The notes under the pieces were generated by a model. That model was not told the DNA's origin. It was given only the letters and a program-made list of their open reading frames with translations, and ran no database searches. A stretch of DNA of 64,000 nt, taken from the NCBI RefSeq assembly GCF_040802235.1, contig NC_133174.1, positions 110,055,647 to 110,119,646 on the forward strand, read 5' to 3'. This stretch comes from Manis javanica (Eukaryota > Chordata > Mammalia > Pholidota > Manidae). Numbering within the stretch: the first letter of the stretch is position 1; each line of letters begins with the position of its first letter. Shown piece after piece: positions 45,490 to 58,960 of the stretch. The translations under genes and the position numbers were made by a program.

Positions 45490-48400
45490 CATATTCCCAC
45501 CACTTTTTTTTTTTTGGTCACCAGTGTTAACATTTTAAAATGTATTATCACATAGTATTCTGTATGGCTACAACCACATGGTAAGACAGAAGGCAAAGGG
45601 CTCCTTGTCACTATTATTTAACTGAAAGGTCAGGCCAAGTAGTATGATTTGAGGACCTTCAAAGTGGCTCTGATTCGTTAGTCTTTATGCTGTGCTAGTT
45701 GCTAATATACTATTGCTTTTAGACCTAGGCAAGAGGGACCTCTGTCCTGAGCTCCAGGCTTTAGAGGCCCCCACTCTATCCTCTTCCAACTGCACCCCTC
45801 CCTACAGGGCCAGGAGCCCCGCCCTTGAGAACAAGGGCTGTACCCTGGCTAGCCCATGCTCAAGGTACCTGGCACTCCCAAACAGCAGGCCTGCTGCCCA
45901 GGCCTGCATGTCCCTCTTGGAAGCTGTCCTGGAAAGGGCTGATTGCATTGCCTAGTCGGCGCTCCCAGGCTTAAGGGGTGGTTGTATCCCCAGAACAGGG
46001 GATGGGGCCTGGTCTATGAGCTGGGGCAGGGACAGGGGGAGGGAAGGACAGCTCTTCTCACATCAGTGGAGCAGGAGTTAGAAGAATCCGAGAATTCTAA
46101 ATCCCAATCAGGCCTTTCAGGTCATTATGAAGGTACATTTGTCAAGAAAGGAAATAAACCATTAAATAAAACATGCTCTTTTAAGTGATCTAAACCTTTC
46201 AAATAATTAGATGCATTTGGATCCCCAACTGAACTCTCTTTCTGAACCCTACAAATGCTATAAATATTATAGGCAGGCCAGATTAAATATCTGGTCTATC
46301 ATCTCTTTCCCTTCTTCAGTCCGTGTTATAGTTTGCTACCTGAGTGTAGTGGGGCCCCTTGCTTCTGAAAAATGGCTTGTTCTAATAGCCAATCTTACTA
46401 TGAAACTTGGATCAAGTCTGTAGTCTGGGCTAGAGACCATCTTGTCCCCTCTACTCACCCCCAACTGCTCGACCCTCTCACCGGTCTCTTTCTTTGCTGC
46501 CCAGGTATTCATACATAAAACTTTTCTTCAATACTACTTTTCCCCTGTACAAATACCATGTAAAGGCCATCAGCTTGGTCAGGCTCACCTGCATGGAGGT
46601 CCTGGATGCCCTGCACAACCTGTTAAGAACACTGTGCTTCTCTGACAACCTTCTGGTCTGACTCACCAGTATGCTCTTTGATTTCCCTCCCTGTGTGACA
46701 GACAGAACTGCTGCAGACTACGGGTTCTGGTGTATTTGTTTTTCATACAGTAAAGATCAAAGAAATTGAATACTTGTACAAATAATGCCTCTGGCATTAT
46801 AAAGTAACTTAACCTTATCATTTAAAAACAGTGTTGTTAACTATTAGGGAAAAAGTATTAATGGAGAGTTCTCAGAGTAAGAATCACCTAATAGAGGTCC
46901 ACACTGAGGAAAGAGAGAAGGGAGTTGTGACAGCTAATCTACCAAAATTACCTGGGCAAAGGGCATCTACCTAATTGAACTGTTCACTATGGAAATACAA
47001 AGGAAATAAAATCCAATCAATCAAAAACCTAGCATTATCAAAAAGGTAAAGATACAGTGTTAGGAACAATAGACGTTTTGTAGAGAAAATGCAAAATCCA
47101 GCATATGCTTGTATAGTGTTGTATTATAATATCACCAGGAAAACCAAGCAGCCATTAGTTTTTCTCAGCTGTCCCACTCAGAACTTGGCACAGTTGTGTC
47201 TAGGCCTCCATTTCTGTTTAAGCAAAGTAGACCTGAGGTGACAGAGGCAGACACAGTGCAAGCTATATTGGGAAGACACTTCTGGGTCTCCTAAGAAAAT
47301 GAGCTAGATACTGTCCAGGCATCCAAAGGGAGCTCTCTGATCAGGGTGCTTGGGGTATGGTATAAATGGGAAGGACTTTGAGAGGAACACTTAACTAACT
47401 TCCAGTGAACCTAGACGAAGACCTAAGGTGGTTTGTGCCTTGGAGAGCCAGCCTATTAACTCATTGACTCTTATGGTAAACGTGCCTACACCTTTACTCC
47501 TGTGCCTGGCAGTTCTTAATGGAGGTGATCCTAAGAAAGAAAAAGACCATGTGGCAGCATGGGAAGGGAAGAGTCAGAAATTGCTGGGCTACATGCCCCC
47601 TCCCCTCACAGCTGGCCATCCTTCTCCTGATTCCTCCTGTCCCACTCCCTTTTCTGGCCTTTCCTCTTCCATGTGCCTGGGGGCTGTCCAGTCTAGTACT
47701 TTTTGAGGTGTGTGCCTCTAGGAATGACAGGAGGGAGAGGTTGATTTACTCACCTAAGGCTTCCAGTTAGCAGAAAGCTAACTGTTCTATAGCTTTGGGA
47801 CTGCAGCCTTGCTTTGGGCTAAAATTTTGTGAAACAGAGGCTGCTGAGGGGAAAGGACTAGAAGCTTGGCTACGTGGAGATCTCCACCTTAAGGGGGAAG
47901 CCAGGAGGTAAGATAGCTCTCCAGTGGCCCCAGACTTCCTTCTTAGTGGTGAGCTTGTTGTCTGCCTAATTGAAAGTACAGCTTTTGCCATCTTTAGAGC
48001 ACTGAATTTCAGCAGGGTCTTAAGTGCTTCAACAATAGGAGATATATCACATAGAGTCCATTTCTGGACAATTGGAGATGGTTACAGTGGCCCTAGGACA
48101 AGAAGGCAAACACTAATGGACTAACCAACCAGAGCGGTATAATGATAGCCTGCAAAAATATTCTACCTTAAAGGAAGATGCTCACTTTAGTCAGAACTGG
48201 TACAGGTTGACATGGGGCATGTGGAAAGAGAGAGCTCTGTATAAGCCCTGTGTGTGTTACTCTTACCCAAGTTATAGGCATTGGGGGACCCCAGGATACA
48301 GGGAAGGTGTTTCAAGAGGTAGTGGGCTAACTGTGGGACTAGTCTTTTGAAAGCTTGGAGTAGCAAGCAAAAAGTGAAACACTTACCTAAACTACTAAGC

Positions 48401-48690
48401 CTAAAAGACAATCCTTGGGCCAAGTCATCTGGACTTTTCCATTAAAAATACCTTGTTTGGTTAAGAAAAATGACAACCTCTTAGTTACTCCAAGAAAACA
48501 TTTTTGTTCTTCTAAAGCACATTGTCCAAAGATACACATTTTGTAAGAAAGTCTACAACAGTGTGTCCAGCATCATGACCCTTTTCTGAGAGCAGAAACC
48601 TCATAGGCCATCATTAGGACTCAAATAAAAGGAGGACGTGAAGGTCATGTGTAGACAGTAAAGACATACAGGTTTAAAAAAGCAACTCTA
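45490..48690. other. Mostly unique DNA, no supported gene
   Basis: Open frames are all under 95 codons, overlap each other and lack domains. The stretches at 45750-45955 and 47580-47700 are GC-richer but show no splice-bounded exon that I can support. Confidence 0.35.
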
Positions 48691-49890
48691 TCAATGGGAT
48701 TCCAAATAGAACAAATCTTAACAAACTCAAGAAGAGTGAAATTATAGCAAGTATTCTTTCTGACCATACTGGTATAAAACTAGAAATCAATAACAGAAGG
48801 GAAACTGGAAAATTCACAAATATGTGGAAATTAAACAGTGTATTCCTAAACACCTAACAGAGCAAAAAAGAAATCAAAGGGAAATGAAATAACATCTCAA
48901 GACAAATTTGGAAACACAACATACCATAACTTACAGGGTGCAGCAAAAGCAGTTTTAAGAGGAAAGTTTACAGCAATAAATACCTACATAGATCAAAAAG
49001 AAAGATCTCAGTCTTATATTATACCTCAAGGAACTAGAAAAAAGGATAATTCAGCTCAAAGTTAGCAAAAGAAAGGAAATAATAAAGATTTGATCAGAAA
49101 TAAATGAAATAGAGAACATAAAAACAATAGAAAAAGAAGTGAAATTAAAAGCTGGTTTTTTTGAAAAGATGAACCAAATAGAAAATCCTTTACCTAGGCT
49201 AACCAAGAAATAAAAGAGAAGACTCAAATAAATAAAATTACAAATGAAAGAGGAACCATTATAACTGATATCACAGAAATACAAAAGATCACAAGGAACA
49301 ATTATGAACAATTATATATCAACAGATTGGATAAACTAGAAGAAATGGATAAATTCCTAGAAATATACAACCTACCAAGATTGAATCACAAAGATCCCTA
49401 AAATTGGAACAGAATGATAATGAGGATACTCAATTACTATTCAAAAAATTCCCAACACAGAAAAGATCAATACCAGGTGGTTTTCCTGGTGAATTCTACC
49501 AAACACTTAAAGTAGAATGAATGCCAATCTTTCTCAAGCAATTACAAATAATGAAAGAGGAGGGCATATTTCTCAAGCTCATTGTACAAAATCAGCATTA
49601 CCCTGATAACAAAACTAGATAAGGATACTATAACAAATGAAATTACAGACCAATATCCCTGATGCAGATACATGCAAAATTCTCAACAAAATACTAGCAA
49701 ACTGAATTCAACAGCACATTGTCAAGTGGGATTTATCCCTGGGATGCAAGAAAGTTTCAAAATATACAAATCAATAAATGCGACATACCACATTAACAGA
49801 AGGAAAGATTAAAATCCTATAATTTCAACAGATTCAGAAAAAGCATTTGACAAAATTCAACTTCTTTTCATGATAAAAACCCTCAACTAA

Positions 49891-50444
49891 TTGGGTATAG
49901 AAGGAATGTACCTCAATATAATAAGGACCATTTGTGACAAGCCCACAGTTAACATCATGCTCAGTGGTGAAAGGCTGAAAGCTTTCCCTCTAAGATCAGG
50001 AACAAGACAAGGATGCCCACTCTTACCACTTCTATTTTACTGGAAGGTCCAGCCAGAGAAAGTAGGCAAGAAAAATAAATGAAAGGCATCCAAATTAGAA
50101 AGGAAGAAGTAAAACTGTCTCTGTTTGCACATGACATGACTTTATATATAGAAAACCCTAAAGACTCCACCAAACAACTCTCGGAACTAACCAACAAATT
50201 CAATAAATTTGGAGGATGTGGAATCAACAAACAAAAATCAGTTATATTTTTAAACATTAACAACAAAATAACTAAAAAAGAAATAAAGAAAACAGTCCCA
50301 TTCATCACATCAAAAACTATAAAAAACTTAGGAATATATTTAGCCCAGGAGGTAAAATACCTATACACCAAAAATTATAAGACATTGACAAAAGACATTG
50401 AGGAAGAACAAATAAAGGAAAAGAGATCCCAATTTCATGACTAG
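49891..50444 (+). pseudogene. L1-E ORF2 reverse transcriptase remnant
   Basis: Two overlapping frames (49891-50082 and 50079-50444) carry '[14 protein letters not shown]' and the catalytic box. The box reads 'LSLFAHDMTLYI', so the first Asp of the usual FADD is replaced by His. Numerous stops lie on both sides. Confidence 0.8.
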
Positions 50445-50709
50445 GAAGAATTGATATTGTTAAGATGTCCATACTACCCATAGTCATCTACAGATTCAAT
50501 GCAATCCCTATCAAGACTGCAATGTCATTTTTCACAGTATTAGAAAAAAACAACCCTACAATTTGTGTGGAACCACAAAAGACTCTGAATAGCCAAAACA
50601 GTCCTGAGAAAGAAGAAAGCTGGAGGCATCATGAGTTCTGATTTCAAACTATATATAAAGCCATTGTATTCAAAACAGTATGGTACTGGCATAAAAATAG
50701 ACATAGAGG

Positions 50710-51973
50710 TGTGAACAGATCCCAGAAATGGGTTGCTTTAATTTGTCTGATTTCTCTCAGACTGTTCAAGTACAGTTGGACAATATCCATCATATCATAG
50801 GCAAATTTTCACAAATACCTAGGGTGCCTAAATGGTTTTCTTGGCTTCACAGGAGATGGATGGTAATTATAGATTTGCTTTGTTTATGTCACCATATTCC
50901 TATTATGTTAATATGTGAGCGCAAGTTAGTTAGTAGTTTAAAACCTATACATGCCTAAGGTACTCTACAAGAAGATATGTCAAAGAAATAATCAATCTTT
51001 CCATGTTTTCTTCCATCTGCTACTTCTATAGCTTTTCTTCTTCCTTCCTAATTACAACCCTTAAATAGAATTCGTGCCTCATATCGAATTAACTGAGTAT
51101 CATAATTCCTCCAGGTGGTAAAGATACCTCGAGACAAGTGCTGGGCATAGAAGCCACAGGGCACAAATCTGCAAAGAAGTAAAAAGCTAACCTTTTTAAA
51201 CAATATGGCTTCTCTCTCACTTACCAACTTTACATTTCCCTGTATGGCCCCGGAAGATGACTGGTTAGCCAGAGACGGGTAATTCCTCAAGGGAGGAACA
51301 ACCTAAGACAGGCACAGTCGCAGGGGAGCCATCAGGTGAGAAATTGGGGATCAACAGAGGTGAGGCTCAGAACCTCATCCCCCCTGCTTTGAGAGAAATC
51401 TTCTGCATCCGTGGATGTTTTGCTGCCCTTGTCTAGCTTGGATTAATACTTAGTCCATAGGCACACACCTGCTCATCTACATTTGCCCTCTTACAGCACT
51501 AAACTATGTTTTCTACCTTTATCTTGCATCTACCTACCACTTCAGCATTTTATTAAAAATAAAAATAATAATAATAATAAAGGGAGAAATGTGGGATCCA
51601 CATATAAATCAAGTATAAAAATCAAATGAATATTCATATTTGACCTGATTGTTTATAGTTCATAATGCGTGATCAAAACCAAAAGTTTCTGTGATGACTG
51701 CCCTTGTACTGTTCACCATGTAAGAATTTATTCACTATGTAAGAATTCGTTCACCATGTAAGAACTTGTTCGTTATGCTTCAGAAGATTGGAAACTGACA
51801 AGAATTAGGCTTGAGATGGATTAATGATTGTACATTGAGCATTGACCCCCCTATACTGAATTTTATTGTTGTTAACAACCATTTGATCAATAAATATGAG
51901 AGATGCCCTCTCAAAAAAATAAAATAAAATAAAATAAAATAAAATAATTAAATAAATACATAAATAAATAAAT
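50710..51973 (+). mobile_element. Polyadenylated retrocopy of a retrovirus-like transcript 3' end
   Basis: This 1.26-kb insertion in L1-E is flanked by perfect 16-bp repeats, aaaatagacatagagg (50694-50709 and 51974-51989). It ends in an A-rich (AAAT)n tail from 51913. A purine-rich 'aaagggagaaa' near 51579 is followed by TGTGGG at 51590, as at a polypurine tract and U3 start. AATAAA (51889-51894) sits 18 bases before the tail, so the copy stops at the end of R and has no U5. That is the shape of an mRNA copied by L1 machinery, not a provirus. No long coding frame was seen upstream of the U3-like part. Confidence 0.75.
51712..51768 (+). repeat. Three 19-bp direct repeats in the U3-like region
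   Basis: The copies start 'ttcaccatgtaagaattta', 'ttcactatgtaagaattcg' and 'ttcaccatgtaagaacttg', directly adjacent. Repeats in U3 often carry enhancer activity, but no factor site is identified here. Confidence 0.9.
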
Positions 51974-53574
51974 AAAATAGACATAGAGGGCAACAGAACT
52001 TAATTGAGAGCCCAGAAATAAACCCATGCTTATAGGGTCAACTAATATTTGACAAGGGAGCCAAGAATACTCAATGGAGAAAGGATAGTCTCATCAATGA
52101 ATGGTGCTGGGGAAACTGGCTATCCACATGCATAAGAATTATATTGGACCTCTATCTTATGCTATTCACAAAAATTAACTTGAAATGGATCAAAGTCTTA
52201 AATGTAAGACCAGAAGCCCTAAAACTCCTAGAAGAAAACAGTTTCCCTATAACAGTTCCTTGACATGGGTCTTGACAAAGAATTTTTGGGTATGGTAACA
52301 AAAGCAAAAATAGACAAGTAGGACTACATTAAACAAACAAGCTTTTGCACAGCAAAGGAAATAATCATCAAAATGGAAGGGCAACATCAACCTATGGAAT
52401 GGGAGAAGATATTTGTTAACCTCTTGTCTGATAAGGGATTACTGTCAAAATATATAAGGAACTCATACAACTCAATACCAGAAATACAAATTACCCAATT
52501 AAAAAATGGGCAAAGTACCTGCATAGACATTTTCCCAAGGAAGACATACAAGTGGCCAGTAGGTGTAGGAAAAGGTGTGCAATATCTTTAATCATCAGGG
52601 AAATGCAAATCAAAAACACATTGGGTTATCTCCTCACACCTCTTCAGGTGACTACTATCAAAAAGTCAAGAGGTAAGTATTAGTGAGGATGTGGGGTAAT
52701 AACTCTCATGCACTACTGGTGGGAATATAAATTAGCACAGCCACTATAGAAAATAGTATGGAGTTTCCTCAAAAAATTAAAAATAGTACTTCTATATGAT
52801 CCAGAAATCCCACTTCTGGGTATATAGCCAAAGAAATGAGATAAGGATCTCAAAGAGCTATCTGGACTCCCATGTTCACTGCAGCATTATTCACAATAGA
52901 CAAGACATGAAAATAATCTGTGTCTGTGGATGGATGAATAGATAAAGAAAATGTGGTATATGTACAGAATGGAATATTATTCAGTCATAAAAAGGAGAAA
53001 ATTCCAAATTCTGTGACAATGTGGATGTAGTATGAAGGCATTATGCTAACTGAAATAAGTCAGAGAAATGCAAATATTGTATGATTTCACTTACATGTAG
53101 AATCTAAAAAAGCCAAACTCATAGAAAAAGAGTGTAGAATGGTGGTTGCCAGGGGCTGTGGGGTGGGGGGAAATGCAAAGATGTTGGTCAAAGGGTATAT
53201 ACCTCCAGTTATAAGGTGGACAAGTTCTGGGGATCTAATGTAAAGCATAGTGACCTACAATTAATAATACTATATTGTATCCTTCAAAGCTGTCAAGAGA
53301 GTATATCTTAAATGTTCTCATAATTTTAAAAAATGATAACTATGTAAGGTAATAAACATGTTAACTAGCTTTACTGTGGTAATCATTTCAAAATATATAT
53401 CTATATCAAATCATCACATTGTGTACCTTTAACTTACACAATGTTATATGTCAATTATACCTTAAAGATAGGGAAAAAAGATAAATGAACTATCATGTCA
53501 TAAAAAGACATGAAAGAACCTTAAGCCATTTGACTAATTGAAAGAAGCCCATTTCAAATGGCAATATACTATAG

Positions 53575-53995
53575 TATTTTAAATGAATGATATTCTGGAA
53601 AAAGCAAAACTATGGAGACTAAAAACATCAGTGGCTGCCAGGGTTCGTAGGGGAGGGAAGGAATGAATATTCAAAACACAGGGTATTTTTTAGGCAGTGA
53701 AACTATTCTGTATGATACGCAATGGTGGATACATGTTATCATACATTTCTCAAAACCTATAAAATGCAGAACAATAAGAGTTAAAGCTAATGTAAACTAT
53801 GGACTTTAGATGATAATGACTTGTCGATGTAGGTTAATTAATTGTAATAATATACCATTCTGGTGTGGGATGTTGATAATGGGGGAGGCTGTGCATGTGG
53901 GAGAGATCTATGGTATCTGTGGTATATGAGAAATATCTACCTTCTGCTCACTTTTGCTGTGAACCTAAACCTACTTTAAAAAATAGTCTATCAAG
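53575..53995 (+). mobile_element. L1M 3' end fragment
   Basis: It contains 'gcaaaactatggagactaaa', 'ggcagtgaaactattctgta', 'actatggactttagatgata' and a 'gtgaacctaaacctacttta' end. This is the standard 3' UTR of older L1M subfamilies. Confidence 0.8.
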
Positions 53996-55696
53996 AAAAA
54001 ATCCTTGGACTCCCATATGCCTGTGTAAAAAAAATTCATGAATTTATTCTATTTTCCCCTTCCCTGTCTTCTTCCACATTTTTAGTTGTGCTATATACAT
54101 TTCACTTATGAATTGTTTATCATCCTTGTCCCAAGCTTTCAGTCTTCAATGTATAATTATATTCAAGGCAAAAAAAAAAAAACAATGGAGGGACAGAGAT
54201 AGGAAAGAGGTAAAGAAATGAGGAGTGCTCTCTTTTGCATTAAAAAAAAATCTACCTATGAGTAGTCCTTTCTGCTTAAAAAAAATGTAGAGGCAACCCT
54301 GTTCACCAGGAAATAGGGGAGCCCTATCAGGAACCTTCCTCACCACAGGACTTACATCACCCAGGGCAATATCCCATTCTTTTCCCTACCCCTTGAGTCA
54401 AGCTTTACTTACAGCCAAGGACCCTCTCAGGCCCTGTATGAATTTTAAAACAAGAAATTTTAAGAATTTCTTGCCTTTACTGCCCTATGCACGTGGGCCA
54501 TCTTTTGAGTTCAAGTCTTCCCTCCTCTGGGAAAACTTTCCTTAGAAAGGCCCACACACTGTGGGTCTTCCTATCTCTGCTGCAGAGCTGAGCAAGCAAT
54601 ATACGAGAATGTAAAGATGGAGAAATTTCATATGCAATGCTTCTACCAACTAGGCTTGAACCCTTATACACAAATAGTAATTCCTGCTTCTCTATCCCCA
54701 GCAATGTGTGGGAGGCAGTGTGGAAGTTGGGTGGGGCAATGAAGGGATGGCCTGTCATTCACCTCAGCAAATGAGCTTAGACCTAGAGGTCTAAGCAGGA
54801 GGAACTTGCTGGAGGGAACAGCGGTGGTGGGGGGCAGCTACTGACTTTTCCTGAGCCCTGCTGCTCCTCCTCAACTTGACTTCCCCTCACCTTGGCCAGA
54901 GTTAAATACCAGCTCAAGGTTGACAGGGAAATCCACTAGCCTGATGCTGAGGTCCTACCCTGTCTTGAGGCCTCCCAGACTTTTGGTTACAAACAAGTTC
55001 TGTGCTCCTCAGCCATCATTGCCTAACCCTGGTCACCCAGCAGGAGTGGCCGTGCCTCAACCACAGCCCTCACTAGCAGCACAGCTGCTGCCACCTTTTT
55101 TGTTTGTTCTCACCTTTGCTGCTACTTCCCAGCCATAGCTATTGAGGAGGTATCTGAATTCCCCCAACATGTATGATAAAAGTGACATAAAACCAGCTCC
55201 ATTTGCCCAACCAGAAGCAGCTGTCATGAAGGATGAAAGGGGAAGAGGGGAGAGTGGCGATGTCTAAAGGAGTGTTGATGACCTTAACCTTGATGCCGAG
55301 GAGGCAGCTTGTGAAGGCCAAGAGAAGGGTTATGGTGACATGGTGCCAGAAAGACAGAATATGGTGCTGAGGAACTGCCCATCATTTTTGCCATCCACAT
55401 CCTCCTGGGCTTCCTGGCTTAAATTGGGGACAGAGGACACTTGAGTAACTTGGTTTCACAGTTAATGGTAAGGAAGATAAAGGCACTGAGGTGGGGAAGG
55501 GAAAGGCCCTCAAGCTGTGCCCAGGAGGCTATGTTTTCTGCTAGTAAGCCTGTGGCACCCATGTTGCCGACCATGTTGCTGACAGGAAGAAAAACCTGTT
55601 CAGCATAGGCAAATTCCTCAAGCTGATGAAAGTTCTCAAGAAAGATACAGTGCAAGAATAAGCAAAACCCACCCAGAAAATAGCCAGTACAGCTAG
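53996..55696. other. Intergenic DNA, possible unidentified relic at 55170-55650
   Basis: No gene was identified. Between about 55170 and 55650 the plus strand has short readable stretches separated by stops, in the style of a decayed processed pseudogene. I cannot name a parent gene. Confidence 0.3.
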
Positions 55697-55933
55697 CAGT
55701 TATTTAAGGCCCTCAAAATTATTCAGTTTGAAATTGCTCAAACAAAAGTCAAATTTCATAGAGAAGTTCATGACATTAAAAAAAAGCTTATCTCTATTAA
55801 CCTCTATTTGATAAGATACAAAATCACCCATGCAATTTATGAGGTTACAGAGAGTAAATGCAAACAGAAAACAGGTTTTGAGGAGGCACTTTGTGAAGAA
55901 ATGAAAAGACAGCTCAAGAAGAGACAAGACTGA
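55697..55933 (+). pseudogene. NAP1-like (nucleosome assembly protein) fragment
   Basis: A 78-codon frame ending TGA resembles the start of the NAP1 domain. 'FKALKIIQFEIAQTKVKF' matches the family's 'ALKxLQxxxAxxEAKF', 'REVHDIKKKL' matches 'EEVHDLERKY', and 'RYKITHAIYEVTES' matches 'RxEIINAIYEPTEEE'. NAP1 proteins are histone chaperones. The rest of the roughly 350-residue domain is missing on both sides and no ATG starts the frame. It is a partial, decayed, probably processed copy. Similarity is judged from memory. Confidence 0.6.
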
Positions 55934-55939
55934 AGAGAA

Positions 55940-57173
55940 TGACTACCTTAAAAGAATGCCTCATTTTTTATTAATATTTAAGAATATACAGATGCTCAGA
56001 TACATAGTTCAGAAACAGGATGAGCCATTCAGGAGCACCTAAAAGATATGAGATTCAATTTTTCAGAGACTGGTGAGACCTAGTTTCACAGTAGAATGTC
56101 TCTTTGAACCCAATAAATATTTCTTAAATGAGGTACTGACTAAAACATATTTAGTTTAGGACCACATGATTCTGGTCCCTATCTCTCTCAGGGACTTGAC
56201 ATTACAGGCTGCATAGGATGATGAATACATTAGAAGGGGGAAAATGTCACCCCGAAAACCACTAAGGTTCAGAAAAGCAAGAGAAGTAGAACTTCCAAAA
56301 CAATGCATAAAGCAACTTCCAATTGCTCACTTTCAATTACTTGTGTATTGATGAAATGCCTGCGTTTGGGAATATTTTTAATTAGGTCACCTTCTCTGTG
56401 ATTACATATCCTAAAATTGGTATTATACTTCATTGGAGAAGCGTTTGATGACTCACAATGACTCAAAGTTTCCAAGTGCTATGTAAGAAGCAGATGAGGA
56501 GGCAAACGACAACAGTGATGATGCAAAATAGGAAAGAGAATCTTAAAGCAAACACTACATTGCAGAGTGCAAACTGCAGCCAGCTGGCTGTTTCTGTATC
56601 ATTGAATAATAGCCTGAACGTAACTATGAATTGCTTATACCTTCATCTTTTCTGAATTTCTAGATAGTTAAATCAGAAGTTTTCAGTGTTTTTTTTTTCA
56701 ACCAGTGCTTTCTTCTTAGAATTTCAGTAGTCCCCACTTTTCTGCCAGATATAAAATTCACTGCATTTTTGAACTTGCATAGTTTGATTCTTGGGGAGTA
56801 CTTTTCATTCTTTGCAATGTGAGTAGCCTTTCATGAATTTTCTATTCCTTAGCATTTATTTTCATTATCAGTTTTATTATTTCTCCTCCCCTCCAAAAAA
56901 CTAGACATACCTGACAGCAAATTATCCATCCAAAAACAGATATTTGCAAGCCTCAATAGCTTCACGTAACCTGGGAAGACCAATCAAATTTTCATTCCAC
57001 TGTCCTCCTCCTCCTTTAGGATATAAACATCAGGGAAAACCTCTGGGATAGGATGGGCTGCAATGCAGTCCTCTTTTAAAATCAGTAATCCTAAGGAGCC
57101 ATTCGACTCAGAATCTTTGGCTGCCAGGAATATTTAGTTTTTCTCATATAAAAGTCAGTTGGGTCAAACAGGA
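55940..57173. other. Unique DNA before L1-F
   Basis: It contains no recognised gene. Confidence 0.35.
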
Positions 57174-58295
57174 TTAAAGATGGTGGCATGAGATGTGAGA
57201 CAGAAACCTCATCCCAAAACCACATATAATATGAAAATACAACAAATACAACAAATCCTGAAAGAGCAGCATGAAAGAAGGCTGCGGCAGACAGTCTACA
57301 CCTGGGGAAACTAGAAGACCTCAAGAGAAAGAGTAATGTACCAAAGACATGATCTGGAGGGACCCAAGCCCTTCCCTCACCCAAACTCACTGGAGAGAGG
57401 AAGAGAAACAGAGCGGGTGGGGGGTGGAGACTTAGGACTGCTGAACACCCAGCCCTGGGAGCACAAACCTACATTACATAGCGCTCTGGAGATTGGTGGG
57501 GTTGGAAAGCTAAGACAGGTGGAATACTTGGAGATACTGAGATTCCAGCTACTTGTGGAAAACAGGGATCCACATCCGGCTGCTCTGGGACAAAAGAAAG
57601 GCGGGCAGTCAAAGAGACTTCCTAACAGTGAGAGGGATGCTAAAGGGGCAAGGACTACACAGAGCTTGTTACTCAGGAGAAGGGACAGGTGGACAAAATT
57701 GTCCAGATCTGACCAGCAGGTTTGGAACTATTCAGGAGCTTCTAGTACTCAATCCCCCTACCTGGCTACACAGCACTGAGGTGCCCCACAGTGATATGCA
57801 GCCTGCTGCACCTTTCTCCAGGCCAGCACTGGCTGCCCCCACCATTCATCAGGCCAGCCAGAGGGCAGTACCACCTATGGCAGCTACAAATACAAACCAT
57901 AGAGGCTTCTCCCTGTGTGCTCAGCCCACTGGCCCTAGAAGTAGAGTCAGGCACTGGAGCCAGGAAGCAGGAAAGACCATGTTCCACCCGACAGGCACCA
58001 GCGCTGCTTAACTGCAACTCCCATCATTGCTCCAGAGGCTGAGCAGCTCCAGAGAGTAGAGCTTCTGAGTACTAGAGGGTTCCACCTATGAATATGAAAT
58101 ATCAAAGGAATCTGGTTCAAACCAAAATCCCACAAACCACAGAAAAAGGCCAAGAGAAATTGAACTCAACAATCTTCCTGAAAGAGATTTCAAATTAAAA
58201 ATAATAAACATGCTCATGGAGCCAAAAATAATATTAAAGAACTCAGGGAGGAATTCAGGAATGAGATACAAATATTCAAGAATACAGTATCTGAA

Positions 58296-58960
58296 ATGAA
58301 ACATACAATGGAGGGTTTTAAAAGCAAATTAGATGAAGAGGAGACAGTAAATGAAATAGAAATTAGAGAACAGGAATACAAAGAAGCTGAGGCAGAGAGA
58401 GAAAAAAGGATCTCTAGGAATGAAAGAATATTGAGAGAACTGTGTGAACAATCCAAATGGAACAATATTCATATTATGGGGGTACCAGAAGAAGAAGAAA
58501 GAGAAAAAGGGATAGAAAGTGGCTTTGAGGAGGAAATTGCTAAAAACTTCCCCAATCTGGGGAAGGAGATAGTCTCTCAGGCCATGGAGGTACAAAGATC
58601 TCCCAACACAAGGGACCCAGGGGAGACAACACCAATATATATACTAATTAAAATGGCAAAGATAAAGGGTAAGTACAGACTATTAAAAGTAGCCAGAGAG
58701 AGAAAAAGATCACATACAAAGAAAAATCCATTAGGCTATCACAAGACTTCTCAACAGAAACCTTACAGGCCAGAAGGGAGTGGCATGTTATATTTAATTC
58801 AATGAAGCAGAAATGGCCTTGAACTAAGAATACCCTACCCAGCAAGATTATCATTTAAATTTTCAGGAGGGTTTAAACAATTTCCAGATAAGCGAAAGCT
58901 GAGAGAATTTATGTCCCCCAAACTGTCTCTACAGTGTTCTTTACAGGGAATGCTATAGAT
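58296..58960 (+). pseudogene. L1-F ORF1, frameshifted near its end
   Basis: An open frame of 169 codons (58296-58805) holds coiled-coil text ('MKHTMEGFKSKLDEEETVNE') and the RRM ('NNIHIMGVPEEEE'). It loses frame in the C-terminal domain near 58700-58730. The correct-frame remainder can be followed to about 58960. Confidence 0.83.

Larger units (their letters stand above)
48690..53480 (+). mobile_element. L1-E, old LINE-1 split by a retrocopy
   Basis: The element starts late in the endonuclease region and is followed by decayed reverse transcriptase, C-terminus and an L1MA-like 3' end ('gtgtacctttaacttacaca'). It is clearly older than A, B, D and F: frames are short everywhere. It is interrupted between 50709 and 51974 by an unrelated insertion. 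Confidence 0.85.

Noticed and set aside
46442-46672. Plus-strand reading 'VRLTCMEVLDALHNLLRTL' as an exon
   Set aside because: It looks protein-like over about 35 residues, but I recognise no family, no acceptor fits clearly, and the region overlaps unrelated open frames.
51712-51768. Possible CRISPR-like array
   Set aside because: The three 19-bp repeats are directly adjacent with no spacers, in a mammalian retroelement.
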